Assembly (NCBI RefSeq): GCF_015565955.1
Contig: NZ_CP064760.1
Location: 868,001 to 932,000 of the forward strand
DNA: 64,000 nt
Source: Microbacterium schleiferi
GTDB taxonomy: Bacteria > Actinomycetota > Actinomycetes > Actinomycetales > Microbacteriaceae
Reading direction: 5' to 3'
Shown here: positions 45,455 to 52,708 of the stretch, one piece after another
Layout of the letters: each line of letters opens with the position of its first letter
How positions within the stretch are numbered: the first letter of the stretch is position 1
The notes under the pieces: model-generated
Told to the model about the DNA's origin: nothing
The model's input: the letters and a program-made list of their open reading frames with translations, nothing else
Databases searched by the model: none
Made by a program: the position numbers and the translations under genes

Positions 45455-45621
45455 GCTACTCGGTCGATTGGATCGCTAGAGCGCGCCGAGATGACGACGG
45501 AACCGCACGCAGCATAGCTAGCGTGCTATGGCTGATGGGTTCGGAGGCATCAGACCTATGGCCTGAGAAGCGCCGCGCGCGGCGGGTTCTGACGCTCGTG
45601 CTGATGCTGAGAGGGGGGTAG
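45451..45621 (+). CDS. small hypothetical phage protein
   Basis: 56 residues from ATG at 45451, coupled by ATGA. Basic helix-rich (WIARARRDDDGTARSIASVLWLMG). Unknown. Confidence 0.45.
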   Translation: MSYSVDWIARARRDDDGTARSIASVLWLMGSEASDLWPEKRRARRVLTLVLMLRGG

Positions 45622-45627
45622 GCATGA

Positions 45628-45879
45628 GTGGTTTCAGTCGTTCAGACAGGTCCGGTGATGTGCACGGCAACAACACCGTCTACGGGAGCGAGGAAGCCCC
45701 TCGCGGAGCAGTTCACACGCCACTTCGAGGGCACTCTGTCGGACGACTACGGGTGGCTCGCGGTCAACGGCAAGCACTACTGCGGCGAGCACGTCGAGTG
45801 GGACGACGAGGGCGACAACCTCGTCCCGAAGACGCCTGACCAGAACCAACAGATCCGTACCCAGGAGGAGGAACAATGA
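45628..45879 (+). CDS. hypothetical phage protein, start uncertain
   Basis: 83 residues if begun at GTG 45628; ATG 45658 is an alternative, and ATG 45624 with the best ribosome site opens another frame, so a small indel near 45,690 cannot be excluded. The reliable part is HFEGTLSDDYGWLAVNGKHYCGEHVEWDDEGDNLV. The C-terminus is coded by family 2 repeat copy 2. Confidence 0.4.
   Translation: MVSVVQTGPVMCTATTPSTGARKPLAEQFTRHFEGTLSDDYGWLAVNGKHYCGEHVEWDDEGDNLVPKTPDQNQQIRTQEEEQ
45844..45878 (+). repeat. start-associated repeat, family 2, copy 2
   Basis: AACCAACAGATCCGTACCC then AGGAGGAGGA, the same 32-base distance to ATG (45876) as copy 1. Only about four differences over 35 bases. Confidence 0.75.
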
Positions 45880-46250
45880 GCTACGTCTGCCCCGGATGCC
45901 GGGCCAACGGCATGGCTGACGACTGCTTCCACGACGAGAAGATGTGGGCTCTTGCCGAAGCCCTGTCGGTGGGCCTTCCAGGTGGCCCAGCCAAGTGGGG
46001 CACGCCCGTCGATCGCGTGTGGGCTTTCATAGACGACGCCGAGGCGCTCGTCGGATCTGTGGGCAATCCGCCGTATCGGGTCGGCATGTTCCATCCCGCA
46101 GGGCGTCAGAGCCCGACCACTGTCGGCGTCGTGAACGGACGCTACCTGTTCACCGTCGACGAGGAAGCCGAGTTCATTGTCGACGTGCTCGCCGATGACG
46201 GGCGCAACCAGCTTCTCGACCTCCTGACTAGTTCGGGTGATCCGTCATGA
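45876..46250 (+). CDS. hypothetical phage protein
   Basis: 124 residues. MSYVCPGCRANGMADDCFHDEKMW has a CxxC...CxxH zinc-like start. The rest is mixed alpha/beta with RYLFTVDEEAEFIVDVLADDG. Ends SSGDPS at a family 3 junction. Confidence 0.5.
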   Translation: MSYVCPGCRANGMADDCFHDEKMWALAEALSVGLPGGPAKWGTPVDRVWAFIDDAEALVGSVGNPPYRVGMFHPAGRQSPTTVGVVNGRYLFTVDEEAEFIVDVLADDGRNQLLDLLTSSGDPS

Positions 46251-46441
46251 TCGTCTACGCCGTGATTTACATGGGCGAGGTACTCCACTGGTATGTCGAC
46301 GCTTCCCGCGCCGAATTCTGGCGTCGGGAGGGCTACCAAGTGATCGAGTTCAGTCTCGGACTGCGCGAGACCGGCCCATTCCAGAAACCGGCTGATCCGC
46401 CTCCAACTACGCAGCCATCCGAGCGTCCACCACTCGTCTGA
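46247..46441 (+). CDS. small hypothetical phage protein
   Basis: 64 residues, MIVYAVIYMGEVLHWYVDASRAEFWRREGYQVIEF, then a Pro-rich tail. Coupled to the preceding gene at a family 3 junction (CGGGTGATCCGTCATGA, 46234-46250). Confidence 0.5.
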   Translation: MIVYAVIYMGEVLHWYVDASRAEFWRREGYQVIEFSLGLRETGPFQKPADPPPTTQPSERPPLV

Positions 46442-46445
46442 GTCC

Positions 46446-46708
46446 ATGTCCCACACGTCGCTCCAAGCCTCGATGAGAGCGACTACGGCCCGAACGGCTC
46501 GACACCACCCCCGGAGTGGGTCGGTGGGCTGTTTGACCTGCTGAACGTACCGGCAGAACCGTTGGGTGCTGGCTCGTTGGGGTCAGGACATAGCCCGAGT
46601 GTCGAGACCGTCAATGCGCGGGAGGACTCCGGGGGCAGCGTGGAGGAACCGAGCACTCACCTCATCCACGGGCCGGCATCCACTCACAAGTCGGGTGATC
46701 CGTCATGA
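46446..46708 (+). pseudogene. coding-like stretch without start, probable frameshifted small gene
   Basis: An open frame from 46442 to the stop at 46708 has coding character (ESDYGPNGSTPPPEWVGG, GLFDLLNVPAEPLGAG, GPASTHKSGDPS) and ends in the same GDPS-stop/start junction as two other genes, but lacks a usable start. ATG at 46446 is in another frame and would join it after one missing base before about 46475. Alternatively it is a remnant or a readthrough extension of the preceding in-frame gene. Confidence 0.35.
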
Positions 46709-46887
46709 GGGACCAGTGCTATCGGCGTGGTTGGCCGCACGGCGAAGAGCAGGACGGCGACAACCCGTGCGTGTGCGGCGAGAAGGCATTCCACAGGGGC
46801 CTGCACGTCTGCGACGACTGCGGCGCGAAATGGGCAGGCGGTCGTGCCGCCAGTCCGGGTGATCGGGAGCGCCGCGACACGCCGTAG
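46705..46887 (+). CDS. small zinc-ribbon-like phage protein
   Basis: 60 residues from ATG at 46705. CVCGEKAFHRGLHVCDDCGAKWAGG contains two Cys pairs as in a zinc ribbon. Last gene before the non-coding stretch. Third copy of the GDPS junction lies at its start (46692-46708). Confidence 0.5.
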   Translation: MRDQCYRRGWPHGEEQDGDNPCVCGEKAFHRGLHVCDDCGAKWAGGRAASPGDRERRDTP

Positions 46888-47166
46888 CGGCGAAGATACT
46901 TGACAAACACGAAATCGCGATAGTCTAGGGTTGTCCGAAGGTCGCGCCCGCCAGGGGTTGCGGCCTTCACCCGTTCTTCCCGGGTGTGCGTGTGCCCCGC
47001 ACCCCGGGAACACTTCCCCCTCCCGGCTAGTCGCCTGACACGCGGCCTGTGCTGGTTGAGGGTATCCGTCCCAAGGTTGGGGCGGTCATCGGTCGCATGA
47101 GCCATTGGCTCACAGCTTCCGCAACAAACTTCACATGACGGAGCCACTTCGGGTGAGGCCGTCCGG
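46888..47166 (+). ncRNA. non-coding leader region with promoter-like start and hairpins
   Basis: No convincing ORF for about 280 bases. TTGACA at 46900-46905 with TAGTCT at 46921-46926 (15-base gap, short) or a weaker -10 further on. Hairpins: TTCCCGGG...CCCGGGAA (46977-47010) and GAGCCA-T-TGGCTC (47099-47111). A transcript from here would run into tRNA-Trp. Whether a stable RNA is made is unknown. Confidence 0.35.
46900..46926 (+). promoter_or_regulatory. promoter-like element before the tRNA/late region
   Basis: Consensus -35 TTGACA followed by AT-richer spacer and TAGTCT. The spacing of 15 is shorter than ideal. Confidence 0.45.
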
Positions 47167-47237
47167 GTGCCCCTAGCTCAGCGGCAGAGCGCTGGTCTCC
47201 AAAACCAGGCGTGCGAGGTTCGACTCCTCGGGGTATG
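47167..47237 (+). tRNA. phage tRNA-Trp (anticodon CCA)
   Basis: D arm GCTC-AGCGGCA-GAGC, anticodon arm CTGGT-CTCCAAA-ACCAG with CCA at 47199-47201, T arm CGAGG-TTCGACT-CCTCG. As written the acceptor 3' strand is one G short: four G at 47230-47233 must serve both the T stem and the acceptor. With five G, GTGCCCC pairs fully with GGGGTAT (two G-U pairs) and the discriminator is G, as in Trp tRNAs. CCA is not encoded. Confidence 0.8.
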
Positions 47238-47505
47238 CAATGCGGAGCCTGCTGTCAAAACGGCGGGGAAGTTGCGACCTCCGCAGAAGACCCCCGGGTA
47301 GCAAGGCGGACTACATAGCCGCGAAGCGTAATGCCTGTGACTGGCCCATGAAGCCCGGGGGCAAGTTGTCCCTCCGCCACACGCTCACACCTACACGCAC
47401 ACGAAACCGCGCAGAGCCGGCCATAGCGCCGTGACCGCGGGAATAGCTGCCCCAGGAGCCGGTGATGCGCGGCGGGACACCACACTTCGAGGAAAGAGGC
47501 GTGCC
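47238..47505. other. stretch without clear gene after tRNA-Trp
   Basis: About 270 bases. A 64-codon open frame from 47240 has poor coding character (Arg/Thr rich). I see no motif and leave it unassigned. Confidence 0.4.
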
Positions 47506-47808
47506 GTGCCTGTGATCGCACCGCTCAAGTTCGAGCTCCGCTACCGCCGAGAGGCATACAAGGTAGTCGGCAGCAAGCTGGTGCGGGACGCAGAGCGGGA
47601 CGCGACACTGCCGGAGCGTCCCCCACAGTTCACCCCGCTCGTCGGTGACTTCAGCACGGTCCATGATCGGGCGTCCGAACTGAACGATGCGCAGGTCCGA
47701 TCAGGGTTCCGTCACTACTTCTTCTTCCCCGAGATCCACGGCGACAGGTTCGACACGAACCACTGCGACATGTGCCGGCGGCTCGCCGCCAAGATGTCCG
47801 ACGGATGA
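47506..47808 (+). CDS. hypothetical phage protein
   Basis: 100 residues from GTG at 47506, 6 bases after GGAAAGAGG. VPVIAPLKFELRYRREAYKVVGSKLVRD, then HYFFFPEIHGDRFDTNHCDMCRRLAAKM with CDMC. Unknown. Precedes the packaging genes. Confidence 0.5.
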   Translation: MPVIAPLKFELRYRREAYKVVGSKLVRDAERDATLPERPPQFTPLVGDFSTVHDRASELNDAQVRSGFRHYFFFPEIHGDRFDTNHCDMCRRLAAKMSDG

Positions 47809-47924
47809 TGTCCATGTTCCGCAGATTCGGTGTACTCCTGGTGACCCTGCTGGTGCTCGCGTTCGCCCCGTACCGGGTGCAGCACCGCATGTACATGTGG
47901 CACCGGAACAGGAACCACCGCTGA
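47805..47924 (+). CDS. 39-residue phage membrane peptide
   Basis: ATG at 47805 (or 47808) overlaps the previous stop. One hydrophobic helix FGVLLVTLLVLAFAPY between basic ends (MFRR, HRNRNHR). Its stop overlaps the next ATG (TGATG). Function unknown. Confidence 0.5.
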   Translation: MMSMFRRFGVLLVTLLVLAFAPYRVQHRMYMWHRNRNHR

Positions 47925-48088
47925 TGGTCCGCGACATCCCAAGGGTCACGGACGCGATGCTTGACCACATTGGAGCCCAGTCCCGGGACAAGGGTGACGC
48001 GCTCGACGCGATCGGCAAGTTCCTTGTGAAGCATCCCGAGCATGATCACGACCCGGACCTGATCGAAGCAAGGCTGGCGCTCCTGTGA
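47924..48088 (+). CDS. small hypothetical phage protein
   Basis: 54 residues from ATG at 47924, helical and acidic (MVRDIPRVTDAMLDHIGAQ, KHPEHDHDPDLIEARLALL). Coupled on both sides. Confidence 0.45.
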   Translation: MVRDIPRVTDAMLDHIGAQSRDKGDALDAIGKFLVKHPEHDHDPDLIEARLALL

Positions 48089-48210
48089 CCGACATCGAAC
48101 AGCTCGTCACCGAGCAAGCCGACCCGAGGTTCGAGTGCCCCGTGTGTGAGAAGCCGTGGGAATCGTTCGATGCTGCGGAAGCGTGCTGCGGCGACTGGCT
48201 CGACGACTGA
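48085..48210 (+). CDS. 41-residue zinc-finger-like peptide
   Basis: GTG at 48085 overlaps the preceding stop. FECPVCEKPWESFDAAEACC contains CPVC and CC, a possible zinc knuckle. The stop overlaps the HNH gene start. Confidence 0.45.
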   Translation: MTDIEQLVTEQADPRFECPVCEKPWESFDAAEACCGDWLDD

Positions 48211-48515
48211 TGTCGAAGATCCACCACGACCCCCGCCACGCAGCCTGCCTCAAGGAACTCCGAGCACGAGGTGAACACCAGACCTGTTGGTCCTGCGGCA
48301 AGGCCCTCCTCGCCTCAGCGCGGAAACCCCACCCCCAAGCAATAACGGTAGGCCACTACATCGACGTAGACCTCGGCCTTACTGACCCGTTCGACCCAAA
48401 GAACTACGGGCCTCAGTGCGCGACGTGCAACTCCCGTGGGGGAGCGCACCGCACCAACGCGAAACGCCGAGGCGAAACAGGCCAGGAACTCTCCACATCC
48501 CCCGACTGGACGTGA
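48210..48515 (+). CDS. HNH endonuclease next to terminase genes
   Basis: 101 residues from ATG at 48210. CWSCGKALL, TVGHYIDVDLG and PQCATCNSRGG form an HNH domain with two Cys pairs. HNH proteins encoded beside the terminase are known to be needed with the large subunit for genome packaging or cos cleavage in HK97-like phages, which is the likely role here. Confidence 0.75.
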   Translation: MSKIHHDPRHAACLKELRARGEHQTCWSCGKALLASARKPHPQAITVGHYIDVDLGLTDPFDPKNYGPQCATCNSRGGAHRTNAKRRGETGQELSTSPDWT

Positions 48516-48617
48516 CACGCCCGTTTTTTTAGAACACACGAACACCACAGAAGACCGCGCCGTCTTCCAATTTCACACACGGGGGTTTGTTAGGTCTCAC
48601 ATCGGGGAGGGTCTCAC
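48516..48617. other. candidate cos / terminase-binding region
   Basis: Gap between HNH and small terminase genes. It contains CCCG followed by seven T (48524-48530), hairpin GAAGAC-CGCGCC-GTCTTC (48550-48567), CACACACGGGGGTTTG and the direct repeat GGTCTCACAT at 48593-48602 and 48610-48619. Gene position fits a cos site. The exact cut cannot be seen. Confidence 0.35.
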
Positions 48618-49028
48618 ATGCCTAGGGATTTGAAGCCGTGTGGGACGAGGGCTGCGTATGTGCGTCATGTGCGTCGTGGTGAGCCGGTTGATGAGGCTTG
48701 TGCTCAGGCTGCTCGTGATCAGAAGAACGGTCGTGTGGAGGCGCGCCGGGGTTCTCTTGCTGCTGTTGTTCCGATGCCTCCGGCTGATGCTGAGCCGGAT
48801 GATTCGGCCAGTGATTCGGTTGATCTGCTGGCGAAAGCGCGGTGGCGTGTTGCTGCTGCGGAGGAGTTGATCCGAGCTGGCGCTCCGGGTTCGGCGGCGT
48901 TGCTGAAGCAACATGCTGCTGACGTGGCTGAGGTCAAGCGTCTTGAGTCTGCTGGTAGGGCGAAGGAGTCGAAGCTGGATGAGCTCGCTAACCGACGCGC
49001 GGCAAGGCTCGCAGGTTCCGCGGGTTGA
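48618..49028 (+). CDS. terminase small subunit-like protein
   Basis: 136 residues. CGTRAAYVRHVRRGEPVDEACAQAARDQ is an HTH-like DNA-binding part; the rest is Ala-rich helix. Position between HNH and large terminase supports the small subunit. Overlaps the large subunit start by 50 bases. Confidence 0.6.
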   Translation: MPRDLKPCGTRAAYVRHVRRGEPVDEACAQAARDQKNGRVEARRGSLAAVVPMPPADAEPDDSASDSVDLLAKARWRVAAAEELIRAGAPGSAALLKQHAADVAEVKRLESAGRAKESKLDELANRRAARLAGSAG

Positions 49029-50472
49029 GTTCTACCCTCCGTATTTTTCGACGGCGGCGGATGATGCGATTGATCTTGCTGCGATAGCTGGCCTGTTTTT
49101 GGATCCGTGGCAGGAGCGTGTTCTTCGGGGCTCTTTGGGTGAGCGTGAGGATGGCCGGTGGACGGCGTTCCGTACGTGTCTGGTGGTGCCGAGGCAGAAC
49201 GGGAAGAACGCGATCCTCGAGGCCCGTGAACTTGCCGGGCTGTTCTTGTTCGGTGAGAAGGTCATCGTTCATACGGCGCACGAGTACAAGACCGCAAACG
49301 AGGCGATGACGTCGATGATGGCGCGGTTGCGTTCGACACCGGAGCTGCTCGAGTACGTCGAGGGTATTGAGGACGCTGAGCTTGATGATGATGCTCGGCG
49401 GGTGCCGGGGATGCGGACGGGCAACAAGCCCGGTGTGACGTTGAAGAACGGTAACCGGTTGTTGTACGCGGCCCGGTCTAAGGGTTCGGGTCGTGGTTTC
49501 ACCGGGGATCTGGTTGTTCTGGATGAGGCGTACGCGCTGACGTTGGATGAGATGGCGGCGTTGCTGCCGACGATGGCTGCCAGGTCGATGCAGGGGAACC
49601 CGCAGGTGTGGTTCACGTCGTCGGCTGGGATGCCCGAATCGACACAGTTGGCGGCATTGCGGAAGCTCGCGATGGACGAGTCTGCTGACCGGCTCGCTTA
49701 CTACGAATGGTCCGTCCCGGACGACACCGCTTCGGATGACGTTGACGCGTGGTACGACGCGAACCCTGGCCTGGGGATCAGGATCTCCGAGGAGTACGTG
49801 CGTGACGAGTTCGACACTCTCGCGAAGAACACGGGGTCGGATGAGCAGTTCCGTCGGGAACGTCTCGGGATTTGGGCGCCGCTGGGCCGTGATGCTGTGT
49901 TCAACCCGGACGTGTGGGCTGCTGCTGGTGTCGACGACGACATTGTTGGTGCGCGGGTTCCGACGTTCGATGTGACGAACGACAGGTCGTGGGCGACAGC
50001 GGCGTGGACGGGATGTAATGGTGCCGGTCAGGTGCAGGTCGAGCTTGTGAAACATGACCGATCGCCGCATTGGGTTGTGCCGTGGTTCGGTGAGTTGTTC
50101 GAACGGAACCCGCGGATGCCGCGGCGGGTGTATTGCGCGCCGGGTGGTCAAGCGGCGGTGATGGCTGACACGTTCGAACGTGCCGGCATCGAACTGGTGG
50201 TGTTGTCGCGTCAGGACTATGCCACGTCGTGCGCGGAGTTCTACGACGGTGTCACCAGCACACCTCCTGTGATTGTCCACCGCGCCGCGGGGCAGTTGCC
50301 TCTTGACGTTGCGGTGGGTGGTGCCGCGTGGTCAAGCGGAGACGCCCGCGTGTGGGATGTCCGCAAATCGACGTCGATCATCAGCCCCCTTGTTGCTGCA
50401 TCTATCGGACCACGCGCGTTCGGCATCGAAACCGACAGAGAGCTACCGGACATCCTCGAGACGGTCGGTTGA
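48979..50472 (+). CDS. terminase large subunit
   Basis: 497 residues from ATG at 48979 (AAGGAG 10 bases upstream). ATPase: deviant Walker A VVPRQNGKNA at about 69-78, Walker B LVVLDEAY with Asp182-Glu183, coupling motif TSSAG. The C-terminal nuclease part has FDVTNDRSWATAAW. Packages DNA into the prohead. Confidence 0.93.
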   Translation: MSSLTDARQGSQVPRVEFYPPYFSTAADDAIDLAAIAGLFLDPWQERVLRGSLGEREDGRWTAFRTCLVVPRQNGKNAILEARELAGLFLFGEKVIVHTAHEYKTANEAMTSMMARLRSTPELLEYVEGIEDAELDDDARRVPGMRTGNKPGVTLKNGNRLLYAARSKGSGRGFTGDLVVLDEAYALTLDEMAALLPTMAARSMQGNPQVWFTSSAGMPESTQLAALRKLAMDESADRLAYYEWSVPDDTASDDVDAWYDANPGLGIRISEEYVRDEFDTLAKNTGSDEQFRRERLGIWAPLGRDAVFNPDVWAAAGVDDDIVGARVPTFDVTNDRSWATAAWTGCNGAGQVQVELVKHDRSPHWVVPWFGELFERNPRMPRRVYCAPGGQAAVMADTFERAGIELVVLSRQDYATSCAEFYDGVTSTPPVIVHRAAGQLPLDVAVGGAAWSSGDARVWDVRKSTSIISPLVAASIGPRAFGIETDRELPDILETVG

Positions 50473-50488
50473 CCGGAAGGAGTTCCGC

Positions 50489-50668
50489 GTGAACAAGAAC
50501 CTCAAGTCAGTCGCCACGACATTGCTCGAGCTCGCTGGTGTTGGGCTGATCGTGTGGGGCCTGTGGCTGTGGATGGTTCCGGTCGCGTTGATCGCCGCTG
50601 GTGCGGCGTGCATCGGGATGTCGTACATGTGGACTCGAGGGGTCGCGGATGAGTGTTCTGTTCCGTGA
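50489..50668 (+). CDS. small phage membrane protein
   Basis: 59 residues from GTG at 50489 with GGAAGGAG upstream. Two hydrophobic segments (TTLLELAGVGLIVWGLWLWM, VALIAAGAACIGMSYM). Overlaps the portal start. Role unknown. Confidence 0.5.
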   Translation: MNKNLKSVATTLLELAGVGLIVWGLWLWMVPVALIAAGAACIGMSYMWTRGVADECSVP

Positions 50669-51806
50669 TGCCTCCGGTTCTGGTTTCGCTCCGATCGTGT
50701 CGCGCACTGGGCAGTGGTCGCGGCGACCGTCGAAGAAGTCTCACTTTGGGCATTCGGCGATGTGGGCGTGTGTTCGCTTGCGTGCTGATCTTGTGTCGAC
50801 GCTGCCGATCGACACGTTCCGTAAGGTGCCGTGGGGTCAGGTGGAGGTTCCGAAACCGCCCGTGCTGGTGGAGCCTGGCGGGTCGCAGGTCGACATCGTC
50901 GAGTGGATGTACTCGACCCAGTCGGACCTTGACAGTCTGGGCAACACGGTCGGGTTGATCACCGAGAAGGACGGTGTTGGGAAGCCTCGCCGTATCGACC
51001 TGGTCGCGCGTGAGGACTACAGGATCACCTCAGTCAGAGGTGCTGTCGAGTATTGGATTCAGGGGAAGAAACGCGACTCCGAGGATGTCTGGCATGAGCG
51101 GCAGTTCACCAGTTCCGGCATGGTCGTCGGAATGTCTCCGGTGGCGTACGCGGCGCTGTCGTTGCAGCAGTACGAGTCGGCGCAGGAGTTCGCCGCGGCA
51201 TGGTTCGGTGGCGGGCTGGTCCCGACGGCGCACCTGAAGTACGGGGAAGCGAAAGTCCCACCGGCAGAGTCGGAGGCGATCAAGGCCCGGTTCATGGTCG
51301 CGATCGAGAACGGGGAACCGTTCGTCACCGGCAAGGACTGGGAGTACAAGCCGATCGACGCTGCGGCAGCGCAGGCCACGTTCATCGAGACTATGCGGTT
51401 CACGGACATCGAGATCGGGCGGTTCTTCGGTGTCCCCGGTGACCTTTTCGACGCGGCTGTTGAGGGCTCGAGCATCACGTACGCGAACATCACCCAACGC
51501 AACCTGCAGTTCCTTGTCCACAACCTGGGGCCGGCGATCACACGCCGGGAGCGGGCGCTGTCGAAGCTTCTGCCGCAGCCCCGGTTCGTGAAGTTCAACA
51601 GTGACGCGTTGCTGCGGATGGACCCGGAGACGGTTTCGACGATGCTCGGGCAGCAGGTGAAAGACCGGCTGGTTGCGCCGTCCGAGGCGCGCGAACTGCT
51701 GAACCGTGCCCCCTACACACCGGAGCAGATCGACGAGTTCAAGACCCTGTTCCCGACTGAGTTCAAGGAGATCCCTGCGGGTGCGCAGAGAGGAGATGCG
51801 AGATGA
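50649..51806 (+). CDS. phage portal protein
   Basis: 385 residues. HK97-type portal: SAMWACVRLRADLVSTLPI, LVAREDYRITSVRG, FTSSGMVVGMSPVAYAA, AAAAQATFIETMRFTDIEIGRFFGVPGDLF. Forms the dodecameric DNA gate at one head vertex. Stop overlaps protease start. Confidence 0.93.
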   Translation: MSVLFRDASGSGFAPIVSRTGQWSRRPSKKSHFGHSAMWACVRLRADLVSTLPIDTFRKVPWGQVEVPKPPVLVEPGGSQVDIVEWMYSTQSDLDSLGNTVGLITEKDGVGKPRRIDLVAREDYRITSVRGAVEYWIQGKKRDSEDVWHERQFTSSGMVVGMSPVAYAALSLQQYESAQEFAAAWFGGGLVPTAHLKYGEAKVPPAESEAIKARFMVAIENGEPFVTGKDWEYKPIDAAAAQATFIETMRFTDIEIGRFFGVPGDLFDAAVEGSSITYANITQRNLQFLVHNLGPAITRRERALSKLLPQPRFVKFNSDALLRMDPETVSTMLGQQVKDRLVAPSEARELLNRAPYTPEQIDEFKTLFPTEFKEIPAGAQRGDAR

Positions 51807-52570
51807 CTATCGCTATCGCAGCTGACATCGACGGGCGCCGTGCTGCGGCTCTCGCTGAGCCCGGGCAGGTTCCGTCGACCGCGGCGCGTTCGCAGGAGTT
51901 CGGCGCGCAGATGCGCGCGCAGCTCGTGGAACGTGACGGGAAGAAGTTCTACCAGGTCAATGGGTACGCCTCGACGGTTGAGCAGGCGTACGAGATGTAC
52001 GACTTCTGGGGGCCGTACGAGGAGATCATCGACGCCCGTGCGTTCGACGCCACGCTGTCCCGTGACCCGGATGTTGCGTTCCTCCTGAATCACCGCGGCA
52101 CGACGATGGCCCGCACGAAGTCGGGTACGTTGTTCCTGTCTGTTGACGAGCATGGTCTCGCGACGGAGGCGTTCCTGAACCCCGAGCGTTCCGATGTGCG
52201 CGACATGGTCATCGCGATCAACGACGGCGACATTGACCAGATGTCGTTCGCGTTCCGGATCGTGCGGGGGCAGTGGTCACCTGACTACACGGAGTACCGG
52301 ATCCTCGATGTCGAGTTGGATCGTGGCGACGTGTCTGCGGTGAACTACGGCGCGAACCCGAACACGTCGATCAGTGCCCGCGTGAAGCAGGCACTCACGG
52401 CAGTTGAGGATCTCCCAGCACCGATGCTGCGTGCGCTGGTCGCGCGCGGGCAGGAACGCCTCGCGGGTTCCGAGCCCATCGACGTTGTTGAGGACGCCCC
52501 GGTTCGTTCGGTCGCTCAGGACACCCTCGCAGCAGTCCTCGTGAAAGACGCGCTCACCGCGTCTCTGTGA
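51803..52570 (+). CDS. HK97 family prohead protease
   Basis: 255 residues. Catalytic His97 in AFLLNHRGT and Ser148 in IDQMSFAFRI; VNGYASTVEQAYEMYDFWGPYEEIIDARAF at the N-terminus is typical. Cuts scaffold and capsid N-termini during head maturation. Confidence 0.93.
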   Translation: MTIAIAADIDGRRAAALAEPGQVPSTAARSQEFGAQMRAQLVERDGKKFYQVNGYASTVEQAYEMYDFWGPYEEIIDARAFDATLSRDPDVAFLLNHRGTTMARTKSGTLFLSVDEHGLATEAFLNPERSDVRDMVIAINDGDIDQMSFAFRIVRGQWSPDYTEYRILDVELDRGDVSAVNYGANPNTSISARVKQALTAVEDLPAPMLRALVARGQERLAGSEPIDVVEDAPVRSVAQDTLAAVLVKDALTASL

Positions 52571-52576
52571 AATCTC

Positions 52577-52598
52577 CCTCCACCAATCCCGGTGGAGG
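52577..52598. terminator. hairpin between protease and capsid genes
   Basis: CCTCCACC (52577-52584) and GGTGGAGG (52591-52598), 6-base loop. A second smaller hairpin CCCCAA-ATG-TTGGGG lies at 52676-52690 just before the capsid ribosome site. They may set capsid mRNA level by processing. Confidence 0.5.
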
Positions 52599-52708
52599 TT
52601 CATCCGCGCACAGCACGGCCCATGCAGATGACGGACGGCCACGCCAGAAGAGCGACGCACCGCGCACCCCCGATTCCCCAAATGTTGGGGAGGAAGGAGG
52701 GTCTTCTC

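Noticed and set aside
46719..47147. 142-codon minus-strand open frame over the non-coding region
   Set aside because: Would be the only leftward gene there, no start signal, composition like antisense.
47167..47237. tRNA-Trp as a decayed tRNA because of a poor acceptor stem
   Set aside because: With one more G in the run at 47230-47233 all seven acceptor pairs form and the discriminator is G; this matches the other homopolymer errors.
47240..47434. 64-codon ORF after tRNA-Trp
   Set aside because: No ribosome site, ATG overlaps the tRNA 3' flank, Arg/Thr-rich without motif.
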